64,000 nucleotides of DNA from an uncultured Oxalobacter sp. (GTDB taxonomy: Bacteria > Pseudomonadota > Gammaproteobacteria > Burkholderiales > Burkholderiaceae_D): NCBI GenBank assembly GCA_934270705.1, contig CAKQQG010000004.1:1-64000 (forward strand), read 5' to 3'. Under the pieces are notes generated by a model. That model searched no databases. It had not been told where the DNA came from and worked only from the letters and a program-made list of their open reading frames with translations. A program made the position numbers and the translations under genes. Position 1 is the first letter of the stretch; each line of letters starts with the position of its first letter. Shown piece after piece: positions 12,341 through 22,200 of this stretch.

Positions 12341-13354
12341 ATGCTGCTCAGATATGAAACGCTTGAAACGCACCTGAATCAGGAACTGGCGCCCCTGTAT
12401 ATCCTGACGGGCGATGAACAGCTATTGTTGCTGGAATCGGCCGACATGATCCGTCAGGCGGCACGGCGCCAAAACGTCGGCGAACGAGAAGTCATGACCG
12501 TCGAACGTGGATTCAAATGGGGGCAGCTGTATGCTGCTGACAATGCCATGTCCCTGTTCGGCGACCGGAAACTCATCGAATTGCGCATACCCGGTGGCAA
12601 ACCCGGAAAAGAGGGCAGTCAGGCACTGCAGGCATATGTCGCCCGGCATACTGACAATATCACGCTGATTACCCTGCCCAGACTCGATATGGCAACACGG
12701 AAATCCGCATGGGTGACAGCGCTGCAAAAAAACGGCATCTATGTTGAAATTCCGACTATCGATCTTTCACGTCTGGGAAACTGGATCATCGCAAGACTGA
12801 AAAAACAACATCAGAGCGCATCCCGGCAATGCATCGATTTCCTGATGGAACGCGTGGAAGGCAACCTGCTGGCAGCGCATCAGGAAATCCAGAAACTCGG
12901 TTTGCTGTATCCCGAAGGCGAACTGGATTTCGAACAAGTCCGCCAATCGGTTCTCAACGTCGCGCGCTACGACATCTTCAAACTGAACGAAGCCATGCTG
13001 GGCGGCAACCGGAGTCGTTTCATCCGGATGATGGAAGGATTGAAAGGTGAAGGCGAACCCCTGCCGCTCATCCTCTGGACTGTCGCTGAAGAAATCCGGA
13101 CTTTACTCAAATGCAAGATCGCACTGGAAAACGGACAATCTTTTCAGAGTATCGCCAAAACCCTTCGCCTCTGGGGACCCAGGGAACGGCTGATACAAAC
13201 GGCAGTGAACCGGCTGAATACACAGGATATCCGTGCCGCGCTGCAACAAACGGCACAAATCGACCGGATCATCAAGGGATTGCGCTCCGCCTCATGGATG
13301 GACGATGCGTGGGACGCCATGACACAACTGGGTTTGTCGCTGACACACCCTTGA
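12341..13354 (+). CDS. holA: DNA polymerase III delta subunit
   Basis: A 337-residue clamp-loader subunit that opens the beta sliding clamp. The N-terminal LAPLYILTGDEQLLLLESAD segment and the later LNVARYDIFKLNEAMLGG and LPLILWTVAEEIRTLL blocks are typical of HolA. There is no Walker A motif, as expected for delta. The start lies 12 bases after lptE, so the two are probably translated from one message. proA follows after about 58 bases. Confidence 0.93.
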   Translation: MLLRYETLETHLNQELAPLYILTGDEQLLLLESADMIRQAARRQNVGEREVMTVERGFKWGQLYAADNAMSLFGDRKLIELRIPGGKPGKEGSQALQAYVARHTDNITLITLPRLDMATRKSAWVTALQKNGIYVEIPTIDLSRLGNWIIARLKKQHQSASRQCIDFLMERVEGNLLAAHQEIQKLGLLYPEGELDFEQVRQSVLNVARYDIFKLNEAMLGGNRSRFIRMMEGLKGEGEPLPLILWTVAEEIRTLLKCKIALENGQSFQSIAKTLRLWGPRERLIQTAVNRLNTQDIRAALQQTAQIDRIIKGLRSASWMDDAWDAMTQLGLSLTHP

Positions 13355-13412
13355 ACGGATATCCGTCCGATGATAACGTTATTTCTTCCAGCCACCAACC
13401 ACATACGCGACA

Positions 13413-14678
13413 ATGGACATTAAAAGTTACATGACCCGGATCGGGCAACAGGCCCGTAAAGCTGCCAGCCAGATGGCCAAAGCGGATACCGACACCAAAA
13501 ACCGCGCTTTGCGATACATCGCCGAGGCAATTCGCCGTGATGTGGCGCAACTGCGTGCTGCCAACCAAAAAGATCTCGATATCGCCAGCGAAAACGGTCT
13601 GGAACCGGCACTGCTGGATCGTTTGACCCTCTCGGACAAAGCCATTGAAACCATGGCGGCCGGACTGGAACAGATCGCATCCCTTGCCGATCCCATCGGA
13701 GAAATCACCCATCTCAGTATGCGCCCGTCCGGCATACAGGTGGGGCAAATGCGCGTACCGCTCGGTGTCATCGGCATCATTTACGAGGCTCGTCCCAACG
13801 TAACTGTCGATGCCGCGGGTTTGTGCATCAAAAGCGGCAACGCCACCATCTTACGCGGCGGCTCCGAAGCTATTCATTGCAATCAGGTACTGGCATCGCT
13901 CGTGCGTGAAGGTCTCAAACATGCCGGATTGCCGGAACAAGCCGTACAAGTCGTGGAAACAACCGACCGGGCTGCCGTCGGCGAACTCGTCACCATGACA
14001 GAATACGTTGATGTGATCGTCCCTCGCGGCGGAAAAGGACTGATCGAACGACTGATGCGTGAATCGAAAATCCCCATGATCAAGCATCTGGACGGGATTT
14101 GCCACATCTATATTGACGACTGCGCCGATCTCGAAAAAGCCACCGAAATCGCATTCAATGCAAAATGCCAGCGTTACGGAACCTGCAACACGATGGAAAC
14201 ACTGCTGGTCTCGAAAAATGTCGCGCTGGAAGCATTGTCCATGCTCGCCCAACGCTATCATGACGAAGAAGTCGAATTGCGATGCGATGAAAAGGCACAC
14301 GATATCCTCTACGAATATCCGTATCTGGTACGCGCCACCGAAACCGACTGGGAAACGGAATATCTGGCGCCGATCCTGTCCATCCGTATCGTCAACAATC
14401 TCGACGAAGCGATTGATCATATCAACCGCTATTCTTCCAAGCATACCGACGCCATCGTCACGGAAAACTACAGCCATGCCCTCCGTTTCTTGCGTGAAGT
14501 CGATTCGTCATCGGTCATGGTCAACGCATCGACCCGTTTCGCTGACGGTTTCGAATACGGTCTGGGTGCGGAAATCGGCATCTCGAACGACAAATTGCAT
14601 GCCCGTGGTCCCGTCGGTCTGGAAGGCCTGACTTCCATGAAATATGTCGTTCTGGGACATGGCGAAATCCGGAAATAA
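13413..14678 (+). CDS. proA: Gamma-glutamyl phosphate reductase
   Basis: A 421-residue NADPH-dependent reductase giving glutamate-5-semialdehyde in proline synthesis. Family landmarks are [27 protein letters not shown], the nucleotide-contact block VPRGGKGLI and the catalytic Cys in [14 protein letters not shown]. The length is normal. Its kinase partner proB is not in the window, which is common because betaproteobacteria usually place proB with obg and rpmA. The gene starts 58 bases after holA. Confidence 0.97.
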   Translation: MDIKSYMTRIGQQARKAASQMAKADTDTKNRALRYIAEAIRRDVAQLRAANQKDLDIASENGLEPALLDRLTLSDKAIETMAAGLEQIASLADPIGEITHLSMRPSGIQVGQMRVPLGVIGIIYEARPNVTVDAAGLCIKSGNATILRGGSEAIHCNQVLASLVREGLKHAGLPEQAVQVVETTDRAAVGELVTMTEYVDVIVPRGGKGLIERLMRESKIPMIKHLDGICHIYIDDCADLEKATEIAFNAKCQRYGTCNTMETLLVSKNVALEALSMLAQRYHDEEVELRCDEKAHDILYEYPYLVRATETDWETEYLAPILSIRIVNNLDEAIDHINRYSSKHTDAIVTENYSHALRFLREVDSSSVMVNASTRFADGFEYGLGAEIGISNDKLHARGPVGLEGLTSMKYVVLGHGEIRK

Positions 14679-14708
14679 CCCATCCATCACGGTCAACAGG
14701 TAACCGAT

Positions 14709-15956
14709 ATGCCGTCCATCCACTCCTACTTCTGCCCTTGTCCGCGCGGACTTGAGACCGCCCTTGCCGAAGAACTCCATGAAATCGCTCGCAAAAGCGA
14801 CACGCTCCGCATTCACCAGACCATTCCGGGCGGTATCCACTGTTCCGGACAACAGCAGGACGGCTGGCTCATCAACCTGCATTCGCGTATTGCATCGCGT
14901 GTCTTGCAACGAGTCGCACAGTCGTCCTATCGCCATGAAGAAGACATATACCGTCTCGCCGTGAAACAACCCTGGGAAACATGGTTCGGCGTGGACAATA
15001 CCATCCGTATCGATGTCACCGCCATCCGGTCTCCCCTGAAAAGCCTGAATTTCACGACCTTGCGCATCAAGGACGGCGTCGTGGACCGTTTCAGGAGCTT
15101 CACAGGCTCGCGGCCTTCCGTCAATACCCATACGCCGGACATCCGTATCGCCGCTTTTCTGGACGCGCACAACGTCACCCTGTATCTGGATACGTCCGGC
15201 GAAGCCCTGTTCAAACGTGGATGGCGTCATGAAACAGGCGACGCACCACTGCGTGAAAACCTCGCCGCGGGATTGCTGAGAACCGCAGGCTGGAAACCCG
15301 GCATCCCGCTACTGGACCCCATGTGCGGATCGGGCACCATTCTGATCGAGGCTTCCCAAATCATGCTGGGCATTCCACCCGGACTCAACCGCACTTTCTC
15401 GTTCGAAAAATTCACGGGATTCGATCGTGGAAAATGGCAAGCCATGAAATCGGCAATCCGCATCAACCCTGCGCCGCAAGAACCGTCGATCTTCGGCAGC
15501 GATATCTCCGGCGACATGCTGGACATGACCCGCCACAATCTGAAAGCGGCCGGCATCACTTTTGATATTCCGCTACACCAGATCGAAGCGCAGGAAATCC
15601 GCCTGCCGACCGAAAAATCCGGCATCATCCTGACCAATCCGCCATACGGTGAACGTATCGGTGTGCGGGGTAACCGCAATCTGGAAGATGAGGAGCGAGC
15701 TACCCGTTTCTATCAGGCCTTCGGAACCACGCTGAAACAGCGTTTTCCGGGCTGGACCGTTTTTCTGTTTACCGCTGATTTCAACGTCCCCAGACTGCTT
15801 CGCCTGAAAGAATCACGCAAAACGCCTTTTTACAATGGTCCGATCGAATGCCGCCTGTTCCGCTTCGATATGGTTGCAGGCTCCAATCGTACCCGTAAAC
15901 CGGTCACGTTCCGTATCGCACATCCTGCGCCATCCGCCGGAGAAACGCAAAATTGA
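14709..15956 (+). CDS. rlmL: THUMP-domain RNA methyltransferase (RlmL N-half type)
   Basis: A 415-residue S-adenosylmethionine-dependent RNA methylase. It has an N-terminal ferredoxin-like/THUMP region (about residues 1-160) and a Rossmann methylase with DPMCGSGTILIEA (near 200) and the catalytic NPPYGER. This corresponds to the N-terminal half of E. coli RlmL, which makes m2G2445 in 23S rRNA. The RlmK half of the E. coli protein is absent, as is usual in betaproteobacteria. The exact target base is inferred. The stop overlaps the start of the next gene. Confidence 0.88.
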   Translation: MPSIHSYFCPCPRGLETALAEELHEIARKSDTLRIHQTIPGGIHCSGQQQDGWLINLHSRIASRVLQRVAQSSYRHEEDIYRLAVKQPWETWFGVDNTIRIDVTAIRSPLKSLNFTTLRIKDGVVDRFRSFTGSRPSVNTHTPDIRIAAFLDAHNVTLYLDTSGEALFKRGWRHETGDAPLRENLAAGLLRTAGWKPGIPLLDPMCGSGTILIEASQIMLGIPPGLNRTFSFEKFTGFDRGKWQAMKSAIRINPAPQEPSIFGSDISGDMLDMTRHNLKAAGITFDIPLHQIEAQEIRLPTEKSGIILTNPPYGERIGVRGNRNLEDEERATRFYQAFGTTLKQRFPGWTVFLFTADFNVPRLLRLKESRKTPFYNGPIECRLFRFDMVAGSNRTRKPVTFRIAHPAPSAGETQN

Positions 15957-18058
15957 CTAGAACCCTGCTGATCGACAACTACGATTCCTTTACCTGCAAC
16001 CTTTACCACCTGATTCTGTCCGTCAATGGCTGCGCGCCGACTGTCATACCGAACGATGCACGCGACTGGCATCCGGAGATATTGCTCCGGTTCGACAACA
16101 TCGTGATCTCGCCCGGCCCGGGACGACCGGATCATGACCGCGATTTCGGTATCTGCCGGGACGCCGTCCTGCAAAACACCGTACCGGTACTCGGTATCTG
16201 CCTCGGACATCAGGGCATCTGCCACCTCCATGGCGGCCATGTCGGTCTTGCAGCCCATGCGCGACACGGCAGGCGCTCACGTATCACACACAACGGCACC
16301 GGCCTTTTCGAGCACATTCCATCCCCGTTTACCGCCGTCAGATATCATTCCCTTGCCGTGGATAGGCTTCCGGAAACACTGGTTGCCACAGCCCATGCGG
16401 AAGACGGAACCATCATGGGTATCAGGCACCGTACATTGCCGCAATGGGGCGTACAGTTCCATCCTGAATCCATCGGAACGGCTTTCGGCCACCAGCTTTT
16501 TGAAAACTTCGACAAACTGACAAAAGACTGGAACCGGTGTCACAACAGAAGTCCGTCTGTCGCATCATCCGAAAAACCTGCCGTTTCAGTCTCGTCAGCC
16601 CACCCGGAACGAACCTCGCTTATTCTGCATCACCGTCGCCTGCCGTACGAACCCGACAGCGAACACGTGTTCGATACCTGTTTCAGACACCATACTCATG
16701 CCATCTGGCTTGACAGCAACCGCAGCGGCTATGGATCGGGAAGATTCTCTTTCATGGGATGTGCCGATGGACCACTCGGACGTATCGCCAAAGCCGATAT
16801 CGCAACCCGCAGTGTCCATATAACGGATTTTTCCGGAGCCCATACCGTTCGGCATTCCTTTTTCGAATGGCTGGATGAGGATCTGGAGAAAAACCGCATT
16901 TCAGGTAATGGCATCGACATCCCCTTTGAATTCGCACTGGGATGGATGGGTTACATCGGCTATGAGATGAAAGCGGACAACACGGCAAATCTCGCTCACC
17001 CGTCTCCCTATCCCGATGCCACTCTTTTGTTTTGCGATCGTGGCATCGTCATCGATCATCAGGAAAAACAGACTCATCTGCTGGCATTGTCCGAAAAAAA
17101 CGCGGACGAAGCTGCCGTGAAATGGCTGGCCGATACGGAAAACCGGCTGCATTCATTCCGGCACGCCGATATTCGTCTGCCTGAACCGCCATCACATCTT
17201 CCCATCAAGGCGCCCTTCCGACTCAGACACAACAAACGGACATACATCGACCTGATCCTGAAAAGCCAGAACCACATTCGTCAGGGTGAAACCTACGAAG
17301 TCTGCCTCACCAACACCGCTATCGGTCAGACAGATGCCGATCCCTGGACGGCATACCGCATTTTGCGCCGCAATAATCCCAGTCCATATGGTGCCTACCT
17401 GCAACTGAACGACCTGCATATCCTGAGTTGCTCACCGGAACGCTTCCTGAAAATTGCCAGAGACCGTACCACCGAATCGAAACCCATCAAGGGAACGCGC
17501 CCAAGATCGGCAGACCCAGAAAAAGACCGGCAACTGTACGAAGCACTGGTATCCAGCGAAAAGGAACGGGCGGAAAACCTGATGATCGTCGATCTCGTCC
17601 GCCACGATCTGGGACAGACTGCAACCCCGGGAAGCGTCGCCGTACCGAAACTGTTCGCCATCGAATCGTACCAGACCGTCCACCAGCTGGTCAGTACCAT
17701 CACATCCACCATCCGTGAAGATTCCTCGCCATGCCAGTGTATCCGCGCCGCATTTCCGGGCGGCTCCATGACAGGCGCACCCAAGCTGCGCACCATGGAG
17801 ATACTGGACTCACTCGAGGGTGCCGCACGCGGCATCTATTCAGGTGTCATCGGCTATTTTTCCTTATGCGGAGCCGTGGATTTGAGCATCGTCATCCGTA
17901 CACTTGTCATGTCGCACGGCACTATGACATTCGGCGTAGGTGGCGCCATCACGGCACTGTCCGATCCGGAAGAAGAATTCGAAGAAACCCGCGTCAAGGC
18001 AAAAGCCTTTCTCGATCTGTTCCGGACCGGCTTTGCAAACGAGACATCCACACCCTGA
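15953..18058 (+). CDS. pabB: Fused aminodeoxychorismate synthase (PabA-PabB)
   Basis: A 701-residue fusion making 4-amino-4-deoxychorismate for folate. Residues 1-190 are a class I glutamine amidotransferase with the nucleophile in LGICLGHQG and the His/Glu of QFHPES. Residues from about 220 are the chorismate-binding domain. Lys513 within PIKGTRPR is the PabB-specific lysine (anthranilate synthases have Ala there). The PabA-then-PabB order also argues against TrpEG. The start is TTG at 15953, overlapping the preceding stop as TTGA, with GGAG about ten bases upstream; there is no nearby ATG in frame. pabC follows after five bases. Confidence 0.93.
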   Translation: MTRTLLIDNYDSFTCNLYHLILSVNGCAPTVIPNDARDWHPEILLRFDNIVISPGPGRPDHDRDFGICRDAVLQNTVPVLGICLGHQGICHLHGGHVGLAAHARHGRRSRITHNGTGLFEHIPSPFTAVRYHSLAVDRLPETLVATAHAEDGTIMGIRHRTLPQWGVQFHPESIGTAFGHQLFENFDKLTKDWNRCHNRSPSVASSEKPAVSVSSAHPERTSLILHHRRLPYEPDSEHVFDTCFRHHTHAIWLDSNRSGYGSGRFSFMGCADGPLGRIAKADIATRSVHITDFSGAHTVRHSFFEWLDEDLEKNRISGNGIDIPFEFALGWMGYIGYEMKADNTANLAHPSPYPDATLLFCDRGIVIDHQEKQTHLLALSEKNADEAAVKWLADTENRLHSFRHADIRLPEPPSHLPIKAPFRLRHNKRTYIDLILKSQNHIRQGETYEVCLTNTAIGQTDADPWTAYRILRRNNPSPYGAYLQLNDLHILSCSPERFLKIARDRTTESKPIKGTRPRSADPEKDRQLYEALVSSEKERAENLMIVDLVRHDLGQTATPGSVAVPKLFAIESYQTVHQLVSTITSTIREDSSPCQCIRAAFPGGSMTGAPKLRTMEILDSLEGAARGIYSGVIGYFSLCGAVDLSIVIRTLVMSHGTMTFGVGGAITALSDPEEEFEETRVKAKAFLDLFRTGFANETSTP

Positions 18059-18063
18059 AAGCG

Positions 18064-18852
18064 ATGACAGCCGAAACCATCTTCCAATACTTTCCCGGAA
18101 AAATGCTTGTTTCCGTCGACACGCCGGAAACCGTCCTGTGTGTTGCCGATTCATGGCTCGTCAACGATGGCCAGACACGCGCATTGCACCTGCACAGGCA
18201 ACGTTTCCTGTCAAGCGTACTGTCACTGACCAACCTGCAAGAACAGGATATCGTGCTGTTCTGGGATGCCGCCATGGCACACATTCCCGCGACCGGCCTC
18301 TGGTTCCCGCGCATCGAGCTGGCCGGTTCCGCCGGCAATCCCGTTTTCCAGCTCCGCATTCGCAAGGCCCCTGCACTGCATCATACGATCCGCCTGTACC
18401 ACAGCCATTTTGCCGATTTCCGCAAAATACCGCGTCACAAAGGCCCCGATCTGGCAAAATGTATCGCCATGCGCCGCAACATATTGCCTGCCGGCGCCGA
18501 GGAAGCGTTGATCACGACCGCACAAGGATTCATTCTCGAAGGATTGACAACCACGATCCTGTGGTGGGAAAACGGCACTCTCTGCCACGTACCGCCGTCA
18601 TGCCGTATTCTGCCGGGTATCACAGGCCAACTCATTTTGCGTATCGCTGGCCAAAACGGAATTCCGGTCGCCGCACGCATGCGCAAGCCGCATGAGCTGA
18701 ACCGGCGTGAAGTCTGGGCCGTCAATGCCCTTCATGGTATTCGACGCGTCATCAACTGGGAACGGACACCGTTTCAAACCGAAGTGCATTGCGACATCGG
18801 ATACTGGCGCAATGCACTGGAAAAATTCAGGGAACCCTGCACTCCAGTCTAG
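18064..18852 (+). CDS. pabC: Class IV aminotransferase, likely aminodeoxychorismate lyase
   Basis: A 262-residue PLP enzyme of the PabC/branched-chain aminotransferase fold. The likely PLP lysine is in RHKGPDLAKC, and the cofactor-binding block GFILEGLTTTILWW replaces the usual EGxxxNxF. It starts five bases after the PabAB stop, so p-aminobenzoate synthesis is encoded as one unit. The frame stays open far upstream into the fused gene, but ATG 18064 gives the proper family N-terminus. The stop overlaps that of the convergent pmbA by four bases. Assignment to the lyase rather than another class IV enzyme rests mainly on context. Confidence 0.85.
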   Translation: MTAETIFQYFPGKMLVSVDTPETVLCVADSWLVNDGQTRALHLHRQRFLSSVLSLTNLQEQDIVLFWDAAMAHIPATGLWFPRIELAGSAGNPVFQLRIRKAPALHHTIRLYHSHFADFRKIPRHKGPDLAKCIAMRRNILPAGAEEALITTAQGFILEGLTTTILWWENGTLCHVPPSCRILPGITGQLILRIAGQNGIPVAARMRKPHELNRREVWAVNALHGIRRVINWERTPFQTEVHCDIGYWRNALEKFREPCTPV

Positions 18853-20201
18853 ATCCCGGCAACCATCATCTCCTCGATCAGAATCGACCCGGACTGTTTG
18901 GCGCCACGAATCAGGGTATCTGCACCGACTGCGACGATATGTGCAAACATATCTTTCAGATTGCCTGCAATCGTAATTTCTTGTACCGGATACCGGATCA
19001 CACCGTTTTCCACCCAGAAGCCGGAAGCTCCACGTGAATAATCGCCGGTCACATGGTTGATACCCTGCCCCATCAATTCGGTCACGACCAGACCGGTCCC
19101 CATCTTTTTCAGCATAGCCCCGAAATCATCGTCCGCTTTCGTCAGGGACGACGACAACACCAGATTATGCGAACCGCCGGCATTGCCTGTCGTTTGCATC
19201 CCCAGCTTGCGTCCTGAATACGTCGACAAAAAGTAACCGCACACCCGGCCGTTTTCCACAATTTGCCGCTTTCCGGTTTTGACCCCCTCGTCATCGAAAG
19301 GCGCAGAACCCATCGCTCCCTTGACGTGCGCATCCTCAAGCAACCCGATATGTTCCGGAAACACCTGCTTTCCCAGCGAATCCAGAAGAAAACTGGACTT
19401 GCGATACAGCGCGCCCCCCGAAATGGCATAAACTAGTGAATTGACCAGTCCGATCGCAACTGGCGCCTCGAACAATACCGGACATTTCCGCGTTCCGATC
19501 TGTCGTGCATCCAGTCTTGCCAGTGCACGGCGTGCCGCACGCTGCCCGACTTCTTCAGGTGTTTTCAGATGATCCGGATTACGTGAAGCGGTATACCAGT
19601 AATCGCGTTGCATATTGCCATTGGACGCGGCGATAGGCGCCACCGAGAAAGAATGGCTCGATGCAGGATAACCACCCGAGAACCCTTCGCTGTTTGCCAG
19701 AATGAAATGCGAATGCTGCACGTTAACGCTGGCACCTTCGCTGTTGGTAATCCGCTTGTCGGTATCGAATGCAGCCGCCTCGGCACGTCGTGCCAGCTCG
19801 ACCGCCTCGTTCGTACTGATCGGCCAGCGATAATAAAGCGACAAATCCACGGGATGTTGTTCCAGCATATCCGCATCAGGCAAGCCAGCGGCTGCATCCT
19901 CTGAAGTGAACGACGCGATGTTATACGCCGCATCGACCGTCTGCTTCAACGATTCGGGAGAAAAATCCGATGTCGTGGCATTACCCCGTTTCTTTCCGAT
20001 AAAAACGGTAACACCGATCCCCTTGTCCCTGTTTTTTTCGATCGTTTCGATGTCACCCTTGCGCACACTGACCGAAAGGCCGTTTCCCTCGCTTACGCCA
20101 ACCGCTGCACCGGAAACACCTTTTTGCCGTGCATAACGCAACGTATCTTCGGCGATCTGCTTCAATTGATCGCTCGTATAAATGAAATCGGGATCAACCA
20201 T
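18849..20201 (-). CDS. pmbA: PmbA/TldE metalloprotease subunit
   Basis: 450 residues, the normal length, closely matching PmbA along its whole length. Examples are the GITVF-type core, SVYRKS-like LYRKSSFLLDSLGKQVFPE, and GTGLVVTELMGQGINHVTGDYSRGASGFWVENG. With TldD it forms the zinc protease that degrades unfolded peptides and matures some peptide antibiotics such as microcins in E. coli. The zinc HExxxH motif belongs to TldD, which is not in this window. ATG 20201 is chosen because sequence upstream of it is antisense to the divergent yjgA gene. Confidence 0.94.
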   Translation of the reverse strand: MVDPDFIYTSDQLKQIAEDTLRYARQKGVSGAAVGVSEGNGLSVSVRKGDIETIEKNRDKGIGVTVFIGKKRGNATTSDFSPESLKQTVDAAYNIASFTSEDAAAGLPDADMLEQHPVDLSLYYRWPISTNEAVELARRAEAAAFDTDKRITNSEGASVNVQHSHFILANSEGFSGGYPASSHSFSVAPIAASNGNMQRDYWYTASRNPDHLKTPEEVGQRAARRALARLDARQIGTRKCPVLFEAPVAIGLVNSLVYAISGGALYRKSSFLLDSLGKQVFPEHIGLLEDAHVKGAMGSAPFDDEGVKTGKRQIVENGRVCGYFLSTYSGRKLGMQTTGNAGGSHNLVLSSSLTKADDDFGAMLKKMGTGLVVTELMGQGINHVTGDYSRGASGFWVENGVIRYPVQEITIAGNLKDMFAHIVAVGADTLIRGAKQSGSILIEEMMVAGI

Positions 20202-20214
20202 GATGATTATCTTA

Positions 20215-20249
20215 TTGAAGGTATTGTCAAGGCTGTTATGATAACAGCC
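20215..20249. promoter_or_regulatory. Divergent pmbA-yjgA spacer: promoter-like hexamers and perfect palindrome
   Basis: GGCTGTTATGATAACAGCC (20231-20249) is a perfect 19-base palindrome around a single G. It covers TATGAT (20237-20242), which with TTGAAG 16 bases upstream (20215-20220) resembles a sigma-70 promoter for yjgA. On the other strand a perfect TTGACA reads from 20230 to 20225. An operator role is inference. Confidence 0.4.
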
Positions 20250-20289
20250 AAACCCAAATGATTTAATGATCCTGTACAGAAGTCCGATT

Positions 20290-20889
20290 ATGCCAAATTC
20301 CAACAGAGGCGACTGCGGTTTCCAGTCTGAAGAATTCGGGGAAACATATGATCGCCCCTCAAAATCACAACGCAAACGCGAAATGACCGCATTGCAGAAA
20401 CTCGGCGAACAGCTGGTCGATGCATCAGCCGAGCGCGTCGATCGTATCGGAATACCCGAAGATTTGCATAACGCCATTACCGAATGCCGCCGCATCAAAA
20501 ACCACGAAGGCCGAAGACGCCAACTGCAATACATCGGCAAGCTCATGCGCTCGCTCGATGAAAAAGATATCACCAGAATCAACGACGCCATCGAAAGCTG
20601 GAAGGGACTGTCACGTGCAGACACGATTTTCATGCACGCACTGGAAAACCAGCGCGAGAAACTCCTGTCGCAGGAAACGGCGCTCACGGAATTCATGCAA
20701 CGCTACCCGCATGCAGATGTCCAGCAGCTGCGAACGCTCATCCGCAATGCGCGAAAGGAAATTTCCGGAGGCAAACCGCCGAAGGCCTATCGTGAAATAT
20801 ACCGTCTGCTCAGACAAATCATGACCGAATCATCACATGCAAAAGTTGTCTTATATGACACCCATAACGAGGAAAACCATGAACAATAA
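20290..20889 (+). CDS. yjgA: YjgA/DarP family ribosome-associated protein (DUF615)
   Basis: A 199-residue highly charged helical protein matching the DUF615 family. PSKSQRKREMTALQKLGEQLVD, then RIKNHEGRRRQLQYIGKLMR, is the family signature, and GGKPPKAYREIYRLLRQI closes it. E. coli YjgA (DarP) binds late 50S precursors. ATG 20290 is taken as the start; an in-frame ATG at 20266 is possible. It overlaps the mog start by 11 bases. The pairing of pmbA and yjgA back to back is widespread in proteobacteria. Confidence 0.93.
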   Translation: MPNSNRGDCGFQSEEFGETYDRPSKSQRKREMTALQKLGEQLVDASAERVDRIGIPEDLHNAITECRRIKNHEGRRRQLQYIGKLMRSLDEKDITRINDAIESWKGLSRADTIFMHALENQREKLLSQETALTEFMQRYPHADVQQLRTLIRNARKEISGGKPPKAYREIYRLLRQIMTESSHAKVVLYDTHNEENHEQ

Positions 20890-21478
20890 CACCAAGGATA
20901 TTTCGATCGGTCTCGTTTCCATATCGGACCGCGCCTACAACGGCACCTACCCCGACCTGGGCATTCCGGCCTTGCAGGACTGGCTTGCTTCTGCGATCAC
21001 CTCGCCGTACTGGCTTGAAACAAGACTGATTCCGGATGATCGTGAACAGATCGAAAAAACTTTACGCGAACTGGTCGACGAAGACCGTTGCTCGCTGATC
21101 CTCACCACAGGTGGCACAGGTCCATCCCGTCGGGACCAGACACCGGAAGCCACACTGGCCGTCGGTACCCGCGAACTGCCCGGCATCGCCGAACGGATGC
21201 GCCAGATCGGCCTCCATTTCGTTCCGACCGCCGTACTCTCCAGACAAGTCGCCGTCATTTGCGAACGTCCTGACCATGCGGCCCTGATCCTCAATCTGCC
21301 GGGTCGCCCGGCAGCCATCCGCCAGACACTGGAAGGTGTCCGCGATGCCGGAGGCAATATCACAGAACCCGGCATTTTCACCGCTATCCCCTACTGCATC
21401 GAACTGATCGGCGGACCAGCCATCGAAACGAACGACACCGTATGCAAGGCATGGCGTCCGGAAACCCAAACAAACTGA
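20879..21478 (+). CDS. mog: Molybdopterin adenylyltransferase
   Basis: A 199-residue MogA-type enzyme that adenylylates molybdopterin before molybdenum insertion. It opens with ISIGLVSISDRAYNGTYPDLG and carries the hallmark LTTGGTGPSRRDQTPEAT. The LNLPGRPAAI block near the C-terminus is also typical. ATG 20879 has GAGGAAAA just upstream and overlaps the end of yjgA, so translational coupling is likely. The frame stays open further upstream, but only as an out-of-phase extension over yjgA. Confidence 0.94.
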   Translation: MNNNTKDISIGLVSISDRAYNGTYPDLGIPALQDWLASAITSPYWLETRLIPDDREQIEKTLRELVDEDRCSLILTTGGTGPSRRDQTPEATLAVGTRELPGIAERMRQIGLHFVPTAVLSRQVAVICERPDHAALILNLPGRPAAIRQTLEGVRDAGGNITEPGIFTAIPYCIELIGGPAIETNDTVCKAWRPETQTN

Positions 21479-21515
21479 ACCGTTTTTTCCCCCTGTTTAA
21501 CCGACGAGAAAAACA

Positions 21516-22190
21516 ATGAACAGAACCTTTTTGCAATACAGCCAGACCGATACCGGCGCCGACCCGAAAACCAGCATCATCTGGATGCATGGTCTGGGAG
21601 ATCATGGCTCCAGTTTCATTCCTCTGGTCCATGAATTCGATCTCACGGGCTGCCCGCCTATCCGTTTCATCTTCCCGCATGCTCCGGAACGCCCGATCAC
21701 CGCCAATGCCGGTTATCCAATGCGCGCATGGTTCGATATTTACAGTGGTTTTGAAGATACCGACATGGAAGACACCGAAGGTGTTCATGAATCACAACGG
21801 CTCATCACCGGCCTGATCGAACAGGAAAGAAAACGCGGCGTACCATATGACCGGATACTGCTTGCCGGTTTTTCGCAAGGCTGCGCCATGGCACTGTATA
21901 CCGGTCTTTGTTTTCCCGAAAAACTGTGCGGTATCATCGGCTTGTCCGGTTACATCCCGCTCATTTATTCTTTTCCGGAAGATCGGAATCCCGCCAATCA
22001 GGACACCCCGATCTTCCTGGCTCACGGCACACAGGATGAAGTCGTTCCGTTTTCACGGGGAGAGGACAGCATGCGGTTGCTGCGTGCACTGAACTACAAT
22101 GTGGACTGGAATGCATACCACATGACCCATACCATGTCCCTCACCGAGGTCAACGACCTCGGCAACTGGTTGCGCAAGCTCCTGGCGTGA
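21516..22190 (+). CDS. Alpha/beta hydrolase, carboxylesterase/phospholipase type
   Basis: A 224-residue cytoplasmic serine hydrolase of the carboxylesterase/acyl-protein thioesterase-like family. The oxyanion segment is IWMHGLGDHGSSF, and the nucleophile is Ser120 in GFSQG. The acid is in the HGTQDEVVPF stretch and the His lies in YHMTHTMSLTE. There is no signal peptide. It starts 37 bases after mog with a GAG site. The physiological substrate cannot be read from the sequence; short-chain esters are usual for the family. Confidence 0.9.
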   Translation: MNRTFLQYSQTDTGADPKTSIIWMHGLGDHGSSFIPLVHEFDLTGCPPIRFIFPHAPERPITANAGYPMRAWFDIYSGFEDTDMEDTEGVHESQRLITGLIEQERKRGVPYDRILLAGFSQGCAMALYTGLCFPEKLCGIIGLSGYIPLIYSFPEDRNPANQDTPIFLAHGTQDEVVPFSRGEDSMRLLRALNYNVDWNAYHMTHTMSLTEVNDLGNWLRKLLA

Positions 22191-22200
22191 CATGTCCATG

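Noticed and set aside
20202..20696. N-terminal extension of PmbA upstream of 20201
   Set aside because: It is antisense to yjgA and shows no similarity to PmbA; the family N-terminus fits ATG 20201.
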